Shown here piece by piece: positions 9,286 through 19,176 of a DNA stretch of 62,283 nt. Under the pieces are notes generated by a model that saw only the letters and a program-made list of their open reading frames with translations, ran no database searches and was not told the DNA's origin. The translations under genes were made by a program, and so were the position numbers. Position 1 is the first letter of the stretch, and each line of letters starts with the position of its first letter. The stretch comes from Alphaproteobacteria bacterium HGW-Alphaproteobacteria-4 (lineage in GTDB: Bacteria > Pseudomonadota > Alphaproteobacteria > Rhodobacterales > Rhodobacteraceae), in the NCBI GenBank assembly GCA_002842855.1, contig PHEE01000018.1, positions 1-62,283 of the forward strand, given 5' to 3'.

Positions 9286-10146
9286 ATGCGCCACCCCGTT
9301 CTGATTTCACTCTGCATTGGCAGCGTTTTTGCGCTGCAGGCGTGCCAGCAGCAATCCGACGCCGATGTGGCGCGGGCGATGGCAAGCATCAACGTGATCG
9401 ATGAGACCAACCTGTCCGACGTGATGCTGACCGCGGGCGACCCCAACGAGGCAGTGGCCTACTTTTTGCGCGCCAGCATCGAAAAGCCGGACCGGATCGA
9501 TTTGAAACGCGGGCTGGCGAAATCGCTGGTGCGTGCCAAGAAGCCCTCGGATGCGGCCGCGGTCTGGGAGGCGGTGCTGGCGCACCCCGACGCCACCAGC
9601 GCCGACCGCGTGGACTTTGCCGACACGCTCATTCGCATGAACGATTGGGAGCGCGCCGAGGCCGCCCTGAACGCGGTGCCCCCGACGCATGAAACCTATG
9701 CGCGCTATCGGCTTGAGGCGATGGTGGCCGACTTCCGCAAGAACTGGAAGAAGGCCGACAGTTTCTATGAAATCGCTGCCGGTCTGACCACCACCCCCGC
9801 CAACGTGTTGAACAACTGGGGCTATTCCAAGCTTTCGCGCGGCGACCACGCGGGCGCCGAGCGGCTGTTCACCGAAGCACTGACCCATGACGCCAGCCTG
9901 TTCACCGCCAAGAACAACCTTGTTCTCGCGCGCTCGGCGCAGGGCAAATACGATATGCCGGTGATGCCGATGACGCAGGTGGAGCGGGCGCAACTGCTAT
10001 ACACGGCGGCGCTTTCGGCGATCAAACGGGGCGATGTGAACATTGGCCGCACGCTGTTGAAGCAGGCGGTCGACACCCACCCGCAGCACTTTGACGAAGC
10101 CGCCCGCGCGCTTGCCGCGCTTGATGCCAACGTCGGCCGGGGCTAA
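9286..10146 (+). CDS. Second TPR lipoprotein of the Tad locus (TadD-like)
   Basis: This 286-aa protein has a signal peptide and a likely lipobox LQAC. Several TPR-like repeats follow, including AVAYFLRASIEKPDRIDLK and NNWGYSKLSRGDHAGAERLF. It resembles TadD but is longer, so two TadD-like lipoproteins lie in tandem (8687-9259 and this one). It lies between tadD and tadV on the same strand with short gaps and is almost certainly part of the Tad operon. Which of the two carries the pilotin role cannot be told from sequence. Confidence 0.8.
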   Translation: MRHPVLISLCIGSVFALQACQQQSDADVARAMASINVIDETNLSDVMLTAGDPNEAVAYFLRASIEKPDRIDLKRGLAKSLVRAKKPSDAAAVWEAVLAHPDATSADRVDFADTLIRMNDWERAEAALNAVPPTHETYARYRLEAMVADFRKNWKKADSFYEIAAGLTTTPANVLNNWGYSKLSRGDHAGAERLFTEALTHDASLFTAKNNLVLARSAQGKYDMPVMPMTQVERAQLLYTAALSAIKRGDVNIGRTLLKQAVDTHPQHFDEAARALAALDANVGRG

Positions 10147-10149
10147 ACG

Positions 10150-10647
10150 GTGCTCGGTCTTTCCGTGCCAGCCTCGGCGCTGGCGTTTCTGGTGCTGGTC
10201 ACCCCGATCTGCGCATGGGTGGCGTGGTCTGACCTGAAGACCATGAAAATTCCCAACGTGGCGGTGGCGTCATTGCTCGGGGTCTATCTGATCGCGGGGC
10301 CGCTGTTGCTGCCGTTCGATGTGTGGCTTTGGCGCTGGGTGCATTTTGCGGTGGTGCTGGTGGCGGGGATCATTCTCAACGCGATCGCCCATTTCGGCGC
10401 GGGCGATGCCAAGTTCGGCGCCGCGATGGCGCCGTTTTTCGCAGCGGCGCACATGAACCTCGTGCTGTTGCTGCTGGCGGCGTTCCTGCTGGGGGCGTTC
10501 GTGGCGCACCGGCTGGTGCGCAAGGTGCCCGCCCTGCGTGGCCTTGCGCCCGACTGGGTTTCGTGGGCGCGCGCCGACTTTCCGCTTGGGCTGGCGCTGG
10601 TGGGCACGCTTTGGGCCTATCTGGCGCTGGTTGCCTTTACGGCCTGA
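10150..10647 (+). CDS. tadV: Prepilin peptidase TadV (CpaA)
   Basis: This A24-type aspartic peptidase processes Flp prepilins. The 165-aa polytopic protein carries the two catalytic aspartates, D28 in WSDLKTMKIPN and D86 in the GxGD-type motif GAGDAKFG. It lacks the N-methylation domain of PilD, as expected for TadV. The start is a GTG at 10150, 3 bases after the preceding stop. Its last 11 bases overlap the 3' end of the convergent membrane-protein gene. Confidence 0.9.
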   Translation: MLGLSVPASALAFLVLVTPICAWVAWSDLKTMKIPNVAVASLLGVYLIAGPLLLPFDVWLWRWVHFAVVLVAGIILNAIAHFGAGDAKFGAAMAPFFAAAHMNLVLLLLAAFLLGAFVAHRLVRKVPALRGLAPDWVSWARADFPLGLALVGTLWAYLALVAFTA

Positions 10648-12262
10648 ACGGGCGCAGCAAGACGTAGGTGGCACTGCGGCGCGCCTCGGTCAGTGTCCAG
10701 CCTGTTTCGGACAGTGCCGCCAGCATGTCGTTGCGCGAACGCAGCGTGGTCGGGCAGAGCGGCACCAGCACGAATTCCGCTGCATCGATACCGGGCGCGC
10801 CGCCATAAAGCCACGGCGCTCCGCCTTGCAGCGGCGGGAACGGGCCATAGAGCCAGAGCGAGGAAAACAGGTCGGCCACAAGGATGCGCTTGCCCGCAAA
10901 GCCCGCCTCCTCAAGGTCGGCGGCGGCGGTTTCGAACCACGCGCTGTAGCCTGCCTGCAATTCGCATTCGGGCAGGGTTTCGCCATTCAGCGGCACCGGT
11001 TCATCGCGGTCGGCACGCGTGCGAAAGGCCGCGTAGGGCAGCCCCGGCAGATCGAGCGGCTGCAAGCTGTTGACGCGGTAAAGGCGCGCCTCGTGCACCA
11101 GCAGGTCGGCGTGCTCGGGTCGCGCGGAAAGCAGCGGCACCATGCCTGAGGCGCTGGCGAAGGCCTGCCGGAACGGGCTGAAGGAAAGGTTGAAGATCGA
11201 GGGCGTCGCAAAGGCCAGCGCGGCCACCGCCGCCGTGGTCAGGCTGGCCTTCAGCGGCATGCCAAGGCCATTGTGGCGGTACGGGTCGGGGCGCAGTTGC
11301 AGCGCGAACGCTGCGACCAGCACCAGCCATTGCGGATCGTTGCCGTAGTTCTGCCAGGTGATGACGAAAAAGCCCGGCGCCAGCAGCAAAAGCAGCAAGC
11401 CTTCGCTCAGCCGATCAGACTGCCGCAGAAAGATGATCGTGGCCACAAGCACCAGCGATGCGCCCAGAAAGGCGGGCGCGCCGACCACCGCGACCAGCGA
11501 CATGCCGGGCACGATGCGGCTGCCGGTTGTCACCACGCTCAGCAGATCGTCGAGGTAAGCAGGCCAGAAGGCGGCCCCCGCCAGCACCGTGACCAGCGCC
11601 ACCACCGAAAGCCCGGCAAAGAGTGCCGCCAGAAACGCCCGGCCTTCGCCGCGCGCAGCAAAGGCAAGCAGGATCGCCGGCGCAAGCCCGGCAAAAAAGG
11701 TGACCTTGATCAGCGCCAGTGCGGCCATGCCAAAGCCGATCAGCGCACCATCAAGCCAGGGTCTGGGCTCGCCCGCGCCCGGCAGCACGGCCAGCGGCAC
11801 GATGATATAGGCCACCGCCCATGCCCAGCGGTTGTAGTGCATCGACAGCGACACCGAGGCCTCGGCCTCGCCGTGCACCAGCGCGAGGCAGAGCACCACC
11901 ACATAGGCGCCATAGGCCAGCGCCCCGGTCGCCTCGAACCGCGACGCGGCGGCGCGCGCCAGTGGCGCGAGCAGCACCAGTGCCACCGCCACCTCGGCCC
12001 AGATCACCGCATGGCCAAGCCCCGCCCCCAGCCAGACGAAAAACGCGATCGGCGCCAGCGCCAGCACACCGATGGGGGTGGTGAAATCGAGGTGCGGCCA
12101 CTGCCCGGCCTCGGCCATCCGCAGCACCATGTCGGCCAGATGCAGGGTATCGCCCTCGTGCTTGCCAAGGTAGAGCCCGCCTTTGAGCAGCATCGCACCA
12201 CCCATGAGAACGATCAGGCCGAACAGCAGGCCACCCAGCAACAGCGCACTTGCCTTTTGCAT
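10637..12262 (-). CDS. Polytopic membrane protein, possibly GT-C-type glycosyltransferase
   Basis: I do not recognise this 541-aa protein with certainty. It has about 10-11 membrane helices in the first 390 residues and a soluble, probably periplasmic C-terminal part of about 150 residues. An acidic motif after the first helix (GKHEGDTLHLADM) followed by PHLDFTTPIGV resembles the first periplasmic loop of GT-C glycosyltransferases. The ATG at 12262 follows GGAGAGG, and the open frame further upstream lacks membrane-protein character. The gene is convergent with tadV, overlapping by 11 bases, and divergent from the AAA ATPase gene. A role in modifying surface glycans or pilin is possible but unproven. 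Confidence 0.6.
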   Translation of the reverse strand: MQKASALLLGGLLFGLIVLMGGAMLLKGGLYLGKHEGDTLHLADMVLRMAEAGQWPHLDFTTPIGVLALAPIAFFVWLGAGLGHAVIWAEVAVALVLLAPLARAAASRFEATGALAYGAYVVVLCLALVHGEAEASVSLSMHYNRWAWAVAYIIVPLAVLPGAGEPRPWLDGALIGFGMAALALIKVTFFAGLAPAILLAFAARGEGRAFLAALFAGLSVVALVTVLAGAAFWPAYLDDLLSVVTTGSRIVPGMSLVAVVGAPAFLGASLVLVATIIFLRQSDRLSEGLLLLLLAPGFFVITWQNYGNDPQWLVLVAAFALQLRPDPYRHNGLGMPLKASLTTAAVAALAFATPSIFNLSFSPFRQAFASASGMVPLLSARPEHADLLVHEARLYRVNSLQPLDLPGLPYAAFRTRADRDEPVPLNGETLPECELQAGYSAWFETAAADLEEAGFAGKRILVADLFSSLWLYGPFPPLQGGAPWLYGGAPGIDAAEFVLVPLCPTTLRSRNDMLAALSETGWTLTEARRSATYVLLRPFRP

Positions 12263-12387
12263 CGCAGCCTCTCCGCATCCGTTCCATGTTTTGGCCACAT
12301 TAACCGCGCAACTTGCCGCTGTGAATCCCTTCATTCGGGGCAACTTGGCAGCGCGCAGGCGCGGTCGGCAAAAAGGGTCGGGCAGCG

Positions 12388-13698
12388 ATGAACATGATGG
12401 CCTCAGGGGTGCTGGCACCCGTTCCGCCGAAAAGCCTTTCGGAAACGGGCATTTCGCTGGTGATGATGCGCGATCTGTTGCTCAAGACCATGTTCCGCAC
12501 CAACCTTGACACCTGCTCGGCGATCTCGCGCGCCATCGCGCTGACAATTCCGGTGACGCAGGAACTGGTTGACCTTGCCCGCAGCCAGCGGTTGCTGGAG
12601 GCTACCGGCACGCTGCACGCCAACTCGGGCGGCGAGATGGGCTATCAGCTGACCGATGCGGGCAAGGCCCGCGCGCTCGATGCGCTGGCGCAATCGGAGT
12701 ATTACGGCGCGATGCCGGTGCCGCTGGCCGCCTACCGCGAGCAGATCAAGCGGCAGTCGATCCGCAACATCCAGATTACGCGCGAGCAATTGACGAATGC
12801 GATGGGCCACCTGATCTTGCCCAAGGAACTGATGGACCACCTCGGGCCCGCCGTGGGTTCGGGCCGCTCGATCCTGATGTATGGCCCGCCGGGCAACGGC
12901 AAATCATCCATTTCGAACGGCATCCGCGATGCCCTGGGTGACCGCATCTATATTCCGCGCGCGATCGAATATGCAGGGCAGGTAATCACCGTGTTCGATC
13001 CGATCGTGCACACCGCCGCCGCAGAAAGCGTCGATGACCCTACCAGCCTGCGCCGCAGCGGCAACCGGTTCGACAACCGCTATGTGCTTTCGGTGCGGCC
13101 CACCGTGATTACCGGGGGCGAATTGTCGCTCGACATGCTCGACCTTACCTATAACCCCACGGCACGCACCTATACCGCGCCGTTGCAGCTGAAATCCTCC
13201 GGTGGCGTGTTCATCGTTGACGACCTTGGGCGGCAAGCGGAACCGCCGCAAAAGCTCGTCAACCGCTGGATCGTGCCGCTGGAAGAAAGTCGCGACATTC
13301 TTTCGCTGCAATCGGGCGAAAAGTTCGAGGTGCCATTCGATACGCTGGTGATCTTTTCCACCAACTTCCACCCCAACGAGATTTTCGACAAGGCAGCGCT
13401 GCGGCGGATCTTTTTCAAGATCAAGATCGACGGCCCAAGCCAGCAGGACTTTCTCAAGATTTTCGCGATGGTGGCGCGCAAGAAGGGCGTGCCGCTGGAC
13501 GAACGCGCGATGCTGCACCTGATGAAGGTGAAATACCCCACCATCGCCAACGTCTATGCCAACTACCAGCCGGTGTTCCTGATCGACCAGATCATTGCCA
13601 TCTGCAATTTCGAGGGCATGCCGCACCAGATGAGCCCAGAACTGATCGACCGCGCCTGGGCCAACATGTTCGTGCGCGATGAGGCGATCGCGCACTGA
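12388..13698 (+). CDS. AAA-type ATPase with N-terminal winged-helix-like region
   Basis: The 436-aa protein has an N-terminal part (about residues 15-105) with a helix-turn-helix or winged-helix look (TNLDTCSAISRAIALTIPVT, YQLTDAGKARALDAL). An AAA core follows with Walker A GPPGNGKSS (about 168-176) and a Walker-B-like VFIVDDLG. Sensor-type VIFSTNFHP lies near 330, with a helical C-terminal lid. It is MoxR-like in feel but not a standard MoxR. I have seen such proteins next to Tad loci in related bacteria, but no function is established. Divergent from the membrane-protein gene across 125 bases that would hold both promoters. Confidence 0.75.
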   Translation: MNMMASGVLAPVPPKSLSETGISLVMMRDLLLKTMFRTNLDTCSAISRAIALTIPVTQELVDLARSQRLLEATGTLHANSGGEMGYQLTDAGKARALDALAQSEYYGAMPVPLAAYREQIKRQSIRNIQITREQLTNAMGHLILPKELMDHLGPAVGSGRSILMYGPPGNGKSSISNGIRDALGDRIYIPRAIEYAGQVITVFDPIVHTAAAESVDDPTSLRRSGNRFDNRYVLSVRPTVITGGELSLDMLDLTYNPTARTYTAPLQLKSSGGVFIVDDLGRQAEPPQKLVNRWIVPLEESRDILSLQSGEKFEVPFDTLVIFSTNFHPNEIFDKAALRRIFFKIKIDGPSQQDFLKIFAMVARKKGVPLDERAMLHLMKVKYPTIANVYANYQPVFLIDQIIAICNFEGMPHQMSPELIDRAWANMFVRDEAIAH

Positions 13699-13703
13699 CC
13701 GCG

Positions 13704-14081
13704 TTAGCGCGGCAGCATCCGCCCCAACACGCGCCCACCCAAAATGTGCAGATGGTAGTGCTGCACCTCTTGCACGCCCGCCTCACCGGCGTTGGAAATG
13801 GCGCGGTAGCCGCCCCCGCCCTGCCCCGGTGCGGCACCGACCATGTCGCAGACCCTCGCGCTGGCACGCATGAAATCCATGATCTCGGCCTCGCTCGCCT
13901 CGGCGGCGAAATGATCATAGGTGACATAGGGCCCCTTGGGGATGACCAGCACATGCAGCGGTGCTTGCGGGTGGATATCGCGGAACGCAAGTGTGTGCGC
14001 GGTTTCGAGCACCGTGTCATTGGGGATTTCGCCGCGCAGGATACGGGCAAAAATATTCGTGGGGTCATAGACATAGGCCAT
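13704..14081 (-). CDS. HIT-family nucleotide-binding hydrolase
   Basis: The 125-aa protein ends with the histidine triad HYHLHILGG, which supplies the catalytic histidine of HINT-type nucleotide hydrolases acting on AMP-lysine or related phosphoramidates. It starts MAYVYDPTNIFARILRGEIP, the usual HINT opening, and length is normal. It is convergent with the AAA ATPase gene (5-base gap) and lies 14 bases downstream of the GT14 gene, with which it may be cotranscribed. Confidence 0.9.
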   Translation of the reverse strand: MAYVYDPTNIFARILRGEIPNDTVLETAHTLAFRDIHPQAPLHVLVIPKGPYVTYDHFAAEASEAEIMDFMRASARVCDMVGAAPGQGGGGYRAISNAGEAGVQEVQHYHLHILGGRVLGRMLPR

Positions 14082-14095
14082 CGCAGGCGCTCCTT

Positions 14096-15673
14096 TCAGT
14101 CGGCAAACAGGTGGTCAGCGGCGGCAATCTGGTGTGCCACGTCAGCGGGCACGCCCAGAAAACCTGCCAGCGCGCGGGTGTTTTCGGCAATGTCGGCGCT
14201 CTGGCGCATTCGGTAAAGCGATGTGAAATGGGCATCTCGGATACGGTCGCTTTCAAACTTCAGGTCATAGCGGATCGTCGGCAAGAGCCGGTCCGCCACC
14301 TCGCGCGGTGTGCGCTCGCCCGCAAGGCCCACCCGCCTTGCGTGGCCAAGCAGGTATTCATCGGTGAAATCACACTCGATTTCCAGCAACCGCACCTGTG
14401 CCCGGTCCGAGGTGAAATCACGCATCAACTCGATCGCCGAGGGGTCGAGGCAGATCACCAGCCGGTTAGTGCCATGATAATCATACAGCATCCGCATCAG
14501 CGCACGGCGGTGGCGATTGCGTTTTTCGACTGATGACTGGATGCCACCGAGGTCGGGCAGCGGGCTGTTAGCTTCGTGGAACAGGTATTCCGCCACAGGG
14601 ATCTTTGCAAAGTCGCGCACCCGCGCAACCAGCCGTTTGGCGACGTGCCATTTCTTGCACACCACCAGCATCAGTTCGCGTTCGCGGCCAAGGCTCGACT
14701 CGGTTTCCCAGAATCGCGGCGCGAAACGGCGGCCGATGCGGCCGCGCCCGGTGAGAAAATGAAACAGGCTCCGGCCCTCGTTCGAAATCGGAAACGCGGC
14801 GTCGGTCGCCACCCACAGCGCGGCAAGCCGCGCCTTGAGCGACACGGCATCGGGGCTGATCTTGCGGGCGAACAGATAGTCTTGCGCCAAAAGCAGATCA
14901 TACTGGTCATTGTAGAAGGTAAGCGGCATCCCGTAATCGGAAAACATCAGAAAGGTCAGCGTGCGGGTGCGGATTTCGGCGTCGGGCACAAGATGGCGCA
15001 CGATGGTCTGAAAAAACGTCTCGTCGGGGATCCAGGTCGAGCGGAAGAACCGCATCACATCCGGGCGCGCGTTTATGAACGCAAGCAGCATTTCAATGGT
15101 GCGACGGCGCAGGCACCACCATTGCGAGCCGATCATCATTTCCAGATCCGCAGGAACGGCGCGTTGCAGGCCCAGCTTTTTTTGCCATTCGTAGCTGGCG
15201 TAGAACCACCACTTTCGGTTGCGTTCGTTGAACCAGTGCCGATAGATCAGCCGGTCCTCCTTCATCCCGGTCTTGATCCAGTCCGAGGCGAAGAAATCGA
15301 AACTTTCGATGTAGTCGACATCTTCGGCATCAAGGAAGTCATGTGCGAATTCGGCGGTCTTGATCGGCATGCAGTCGCCCGACAGCATGTAGAAATGTGT
15401 GGCGCGCGGAAACGCCGCTTCTGCGGCCCGGACCGCCTCAAGCGTCGCGCCGACCAGGCTCCACTCGCCCCAGCCGCATTTGAGCCGCCGCCGCGCAAAG
15501 GTGACCGAAGGGTTGTCGGCCAGCGCTGCGCGGATCTGGGCAAAATCGGCGGCCCTGGCCCGCGCGTCAAAGTGGATCGACACAAAATCGCCGGTCGCGG
15601 TCAGCCGCTCGGCCTGCGCGATAACGCCCAGCGGGTCCTTGTGGCACAGAAGTATGAAGGCGATTTTTGCCAT
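14096..15673 (-). CDS. GT14 (core-2/I-branching type) glycosyltransferase with C-terminal unknown domain
   Basis: Residues 1 to about 280 look like a Branch/GT14 glycosyltransferase: FILLCHKDP, FVSIHFDARA, HFYMLSGDCMPIK, DVDYIESFDF, GSQWWCLRRRTIEMLL and WIPDETFFQT. GT14 enzymes transfer GlcNAc or xylose. The remaining 240 residues form a separate domain I cannot assign, containing LVVCKKWHVAKRL. The ATG at 15673 is preferred; an in-frame TTG at 15688 is possible. It is divergent from a sulfotransferase gene, with about 150 bases between them. The UDP-xylose-type pathway at 18139-20177 could supply its donor, which is inference. Confidence 0.78.
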   Translation of the reverse strand: MAKIAFILLCHKDPLGVIAQAERLTATGDFVSIHFDARARAADFAQIRAALADNPSVTFARRRLKCGWGEWSLVGATLEAVRAAEAAFPRATHFYMLSGDCMPIKTAEFAHDFLDAEDVDYIESFDFFASDWIKTGMKEDRLIYRHWFNERNRKWWFYASYEWQKKLGLQRAVPADLEMMIGSQWWCLRRRTIEMLLAFINARPDVMRFFRSTWIPDETFFQTIVRHLVPDAEIRTRTLTFLMFSDYGMPLTFYNDQYDLLLAQDYLFARKISPDAVSLKARLAALWVATDAAFPISNEGRSLFHFLTGRGRIGRRFAPRFWETESSLGRERELMLVVCKKWHVAKRLVARVRDFAKIPVAEYLFHEANSPLPDLGGIQSSVEKRNRHRRALMRMLYDYHGTNRLVICLDPSAIELMRDFTSDRAQVRLLEIECDFTDEYLLGHARRVGLAGERTPREVADRLLPTIRYDLKFESDRIRDAHFTSLYRMRQSADIAENTRALAGFLGVPADVAHQIAAADHLFAD

Positions 15674-15822
15674 TTTGGAGACACTCAACGCGACTTTGCC
15701 AGATTATTCGCTTAACTAGCGTGAACATACGTTGAAAAGACAGAGTTTCTTTGCTTTCTAGGGCCAAATGTTGCGCCAGCGTGCAGGAATGTGCGTGCCC
15801 GGCACGAAGGAGACGCGCGAGA

Positions 15823-16641
15823 ATGGGTTTTCCCGGCACCTGGATGACCGAAAGCCAGTCCATGCTTTACCGCGTGGTGCCGAAATGCGCCTGCTCTACC
15901 ATCGGGCAGATCATGTACTTTTCGGACCACGGCGCGTTTTTCGACGGTGACGTGCACGACGCCGCCGGCGGCCTGCACAAATGGTCGATCGAGGCCAGCC
16001 ACCGCCCGATTGAAGAGGCGGTGAAACGCCACAGTTCGTATGCCTTTACCTGCGTGCGCAACCCTTATGCGCGCATTCTTTCGTCATTCTTCGACAAGAT
16101 CGCGGGCATCCAGCGCAACGGCAAACGCTACCGCGGCAACCTTGTGCCGCAGCTGGCGCAAAAATACGGGATCGACGTGGGCAGCCCCGACAATGGCTTC
16201 GACTTTGACCAGGTCGCCTCGTTCCGCAGGTTCCTGCTGTTTGCGCGCGACACCATCCGCTGGCGCCGCCCGATGGAGCCCGACATCCACTGGTCGGCGA
16301 TGTCGGGGCATATCTCGACCTTCATCGCCAATGGCGGCAGCTATGACGCGATCTTCTTTACCGAAAAATTCGACGAGGGCATGCAGAAGGTGCTCGACGC
16401 GGTGAAAACGCCAGTGCCGATCGATCTGGCGAAGATTCCCCGGTTCAACGAAAGCGAGGGCCACGGCCCCAAGCGCGCGCACCCGGTCAGCGCCTATTTC
16501 GACGACCTCTCGCGGCATCTGATCTGGGAAATCTACAAGAAGGATTTCCAGCTGTTCCGCTATGATTTCGACAACCCCGACAACAAGATGCCGCTGGGCG
16601 AGATCGACCTTGCCGAGGTGCACGCGAAACTTTCGACCTGA
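15823..16641 (+). CDS. Sulfotransferase, family 2-like
   Basis: The 272-aa protein begins MGFPGTWM and soon shows RVVPKCACSTIGQIM, a 5'-phosphosulfate-binding loop of PAPS-dependent sulfotransferases. The 3'-phosphate motif CVRNPYARILSSFFDK follows near residue 85. These are the two key PAPS sites. Carbohydrate sulfotransferases of this family modify surface glycans. The ATG at 15823 has AAGGAG upstream; the frame extends 24 codons further without conserved sequence. It is divergent from the GT14 gene and convergent with ruvB. The substrate is unknown. Confidence 0.85.
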   Translation: MGFPGTWMTESQSMLYRVVPKCACSTIGQIMYFSDHGAFFDGDVHDAAGGLHKWSIEASHRPIEEAVKRHSSYAFTCVRNPYARILSSFFDKIAGIQRNGKRYRGNLVPQLAQKYGIDVGSPDNGFDFDQVASFRRFLLFARDTIRWRRPMEPDIHWSAMSGHISTFIANGGSYDAIFFTEKFDEGMQKVLDAVKTPVPIDLAKIPRFNESEGHGPKRAHPVSAYFDDLSRHLIWEIYKKDFQLFRYDFDNPDNKMPLGEIDLAEVHAKLST

Positions 16642-16656
16642 GGCGTGGCGGGCGCC

Positions 16657-17691
16657 CTAATCGCCCGAGTCGAACAGATCGGGCGCCCCCGCCAGCCGCG
16701 GCGCCGCAAGCCCCAGATGCGTCCAGGCGCGCGCGCCCAGCACCCGGCCGCGCTGCGTGCGCTGCACGAGGCCTTGTTGCAGCAAGAAAGGCTCGATCAC
16801 CTCTTCAATCGCATCGCGGCTTTCCGAGAGCGCGGCGCAAAGCGTTTCCACCCCCACCGGGCCACCGCCGTAATGCTCGGCAATCAGCCCCAGATAGCGG
16901 CGGTCGGCGCCGTCAAGCCCGATGCGGTCAACGCCCAGCCGGGTCAGCGAGCTGTCAGCTATTTCGCGCGACAGCGTGCCATCGCCCTCGACCAGCGCGA
17001 AATCGACCACCCGGCGCAAAAGCCGCCCGGCAATGCGTGGCGTGCCGCGTGCGCGCCGCGCAATTTCGCGCGTGCCCGCAGGTTCGGCGGGAATGCCCAG
17101 CAGCCGCGCGCCGCGTGCCACAATCAGGTCAAGCTCGTCTTCGGTGTAGAACACCAGCCGGGTGGGAATGCCAAAGCGGTCGCGCAAGGGGTTGGTCAGC
17201 AGCCCCAGCCGCGTGGTTGCGCCGACCAGCGTGAAGGGTTGCAGCTCGATCCGCACAGTGCGCGCGGCGGGCCCCTCGCCGATCACCAGATCAAGCTCAA
17301 AATCCTCCATCGCGGGGTAAAGCACCTCTTCGACGGCGGGCGAAAGGCGGTGGATTTCATCGATGAACAGCACATCGCGCGGCTCAAGGTTGGTCAGGAT
17401 CGCGGCGAGATCGCCGGCCTTGGCCAGAACCGGCCCCGAGGTCATGCGAAAATTCACCCCCAGCTCGCGCGCCATGATCTGCGCCAGCGTGGTCTTGCCA
17501 AGGCCGGGGGGGCCGTGAAACAGCGTATGGTCCATCGCCTGCCCGCGCATTTTTGCGCTTTCGATGAACACCCGCAGGTTGGCCCGCGCCTCGTGCTGGC
17601 CAACAAACTCTTCAAGCACTTGCGGGCGCAGGGCGCGGTCGGCGTCATCAGCCATCGGGGCCGCGCGCAAGCTCGGGTCGGGGGTGATCAT
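16657..17691 (-). CDS. ruvB: Holliday junction branch-migration helicase RuvB
   Basis: RuvB is the hexameric AAA+ motor of RuvAB that moves Holliday junctions. The 344-aa protein carries [18 protein letters not shown], Walker [10 protein letters not shown], Walker [10 protein letters not shown] and the C-terminal winged helix. The start MITPDPSL at 17691 gives the normal length. The frame runs 49 codons further upstream without conserved residues. Neither ruvC nor ruvA is adjacent: upstream is a 447-base non-coding stretch, and the other side is a convergent sulfotransferase gene. Lone placement is a departure from the frequent ruvCAB order. Confidence 0.95.
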   Translation of the reverse strand: MITPDPSLRAAPMADDADRALRPQVLEEFVGQHEARANLRVFIESAKMRGQAMDHTLFHGPPGLGKTTLAQIMARELGVNFRMTSGPVLAKAGDLAAILTNLEPRDVLFIDEIHRLSPAVEEVLYPAMEDFELDLVIGEGPAARTVRIELQPFTLVGATTRLGLLTNPLRDRFGIPTRLVFYTEDELDLIVARGARLLGIPAEPAGTREIARRARGTPRIAGRLLRRVVDFALVEGDGTLSREIADSSLTRLGVDRIGLDGADRRYLGLIAEHYGGGPVGVETLCAALSESRDAIEEVIEPFLLQQGLVQRTQRGRVLGARAWTHLGLAAPRLAGAPDLFDSGD

Positions 17692-18138
17692 GGCAGGGCC
17701 TTTCGGTATCGGCGCGAGTGTCGGAACAATTACCGCTTTGTGCAAGGGGTGGCGGCGATGTCGCACGCGGTTCGGGGAAGCGACGCGCAAGGGGCCAGCG
17801 TTTGGCCTCGCCCGACAACTCTGCGGCGAATCATTCAAATTCCAACAAGTTGGCGGGCCCCAACCGCGACAAATTATCGCCGCAATAATATCACAAATCT
17901 GTGCAACTACTACCTATTGTGGCAAACCCTGAGTCTCCACCATTTCAACCTGCCTAAATGGACAGGTGCGACAAATTCTTTTAACTACTTGAAAACCTTG
18001 GCTTCGGTTATAGTTCCTCTTGTAGGGGAATGGTAATCGATCGGGGTTGCATGTCCGGATGTGTTTGGGAGCTGCTGGAATCCAACCATTTCTTGACCCC
18101 GGTTGCGCCTTCCCCTGATCGACAAAGGGGGACGTGAC
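17692..18138. promoter_or_regulatory. AT-rich intergenic region upstream of the polysaccharide operon
   Basis: These 447 bases separate ruvB from the divergent UDP-sugar operon and hold no convincing gene. The part from about 17830 to 18010 is clearly richer in A and T than its surroundings. It contains two dyads, CCAACAAGTTGG (17841-17852) and CACAAATCTGTG (17892-17903). It also contains a 10-base direct repeat GCGACAAATT at 17865-17874 and 17968-17977. These are candidate operator sites for the operon at 18139; which protein binds is unknown. A leader of at least 100 bases precedes the start codon. Confidence 0.45.

Positions 18139-19175
<1,037 letters not shown>

Positions 19176-19176
<1 letters not shown>

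Noticed and set aside
11273..12391. 372-codon open frame on the plus strand
   Set aside because: It lies opposite the membrane-protein gene and its residue composition (Gln, His, Arg rich) is that of an antisense shadow.
16645..18036. 463-codon open frame on the plus strand
   Set aside because: It is antisense to ruvB over most of its length and has no recognisable domain; the RuvB motifs on the minus strand are unequivocal.
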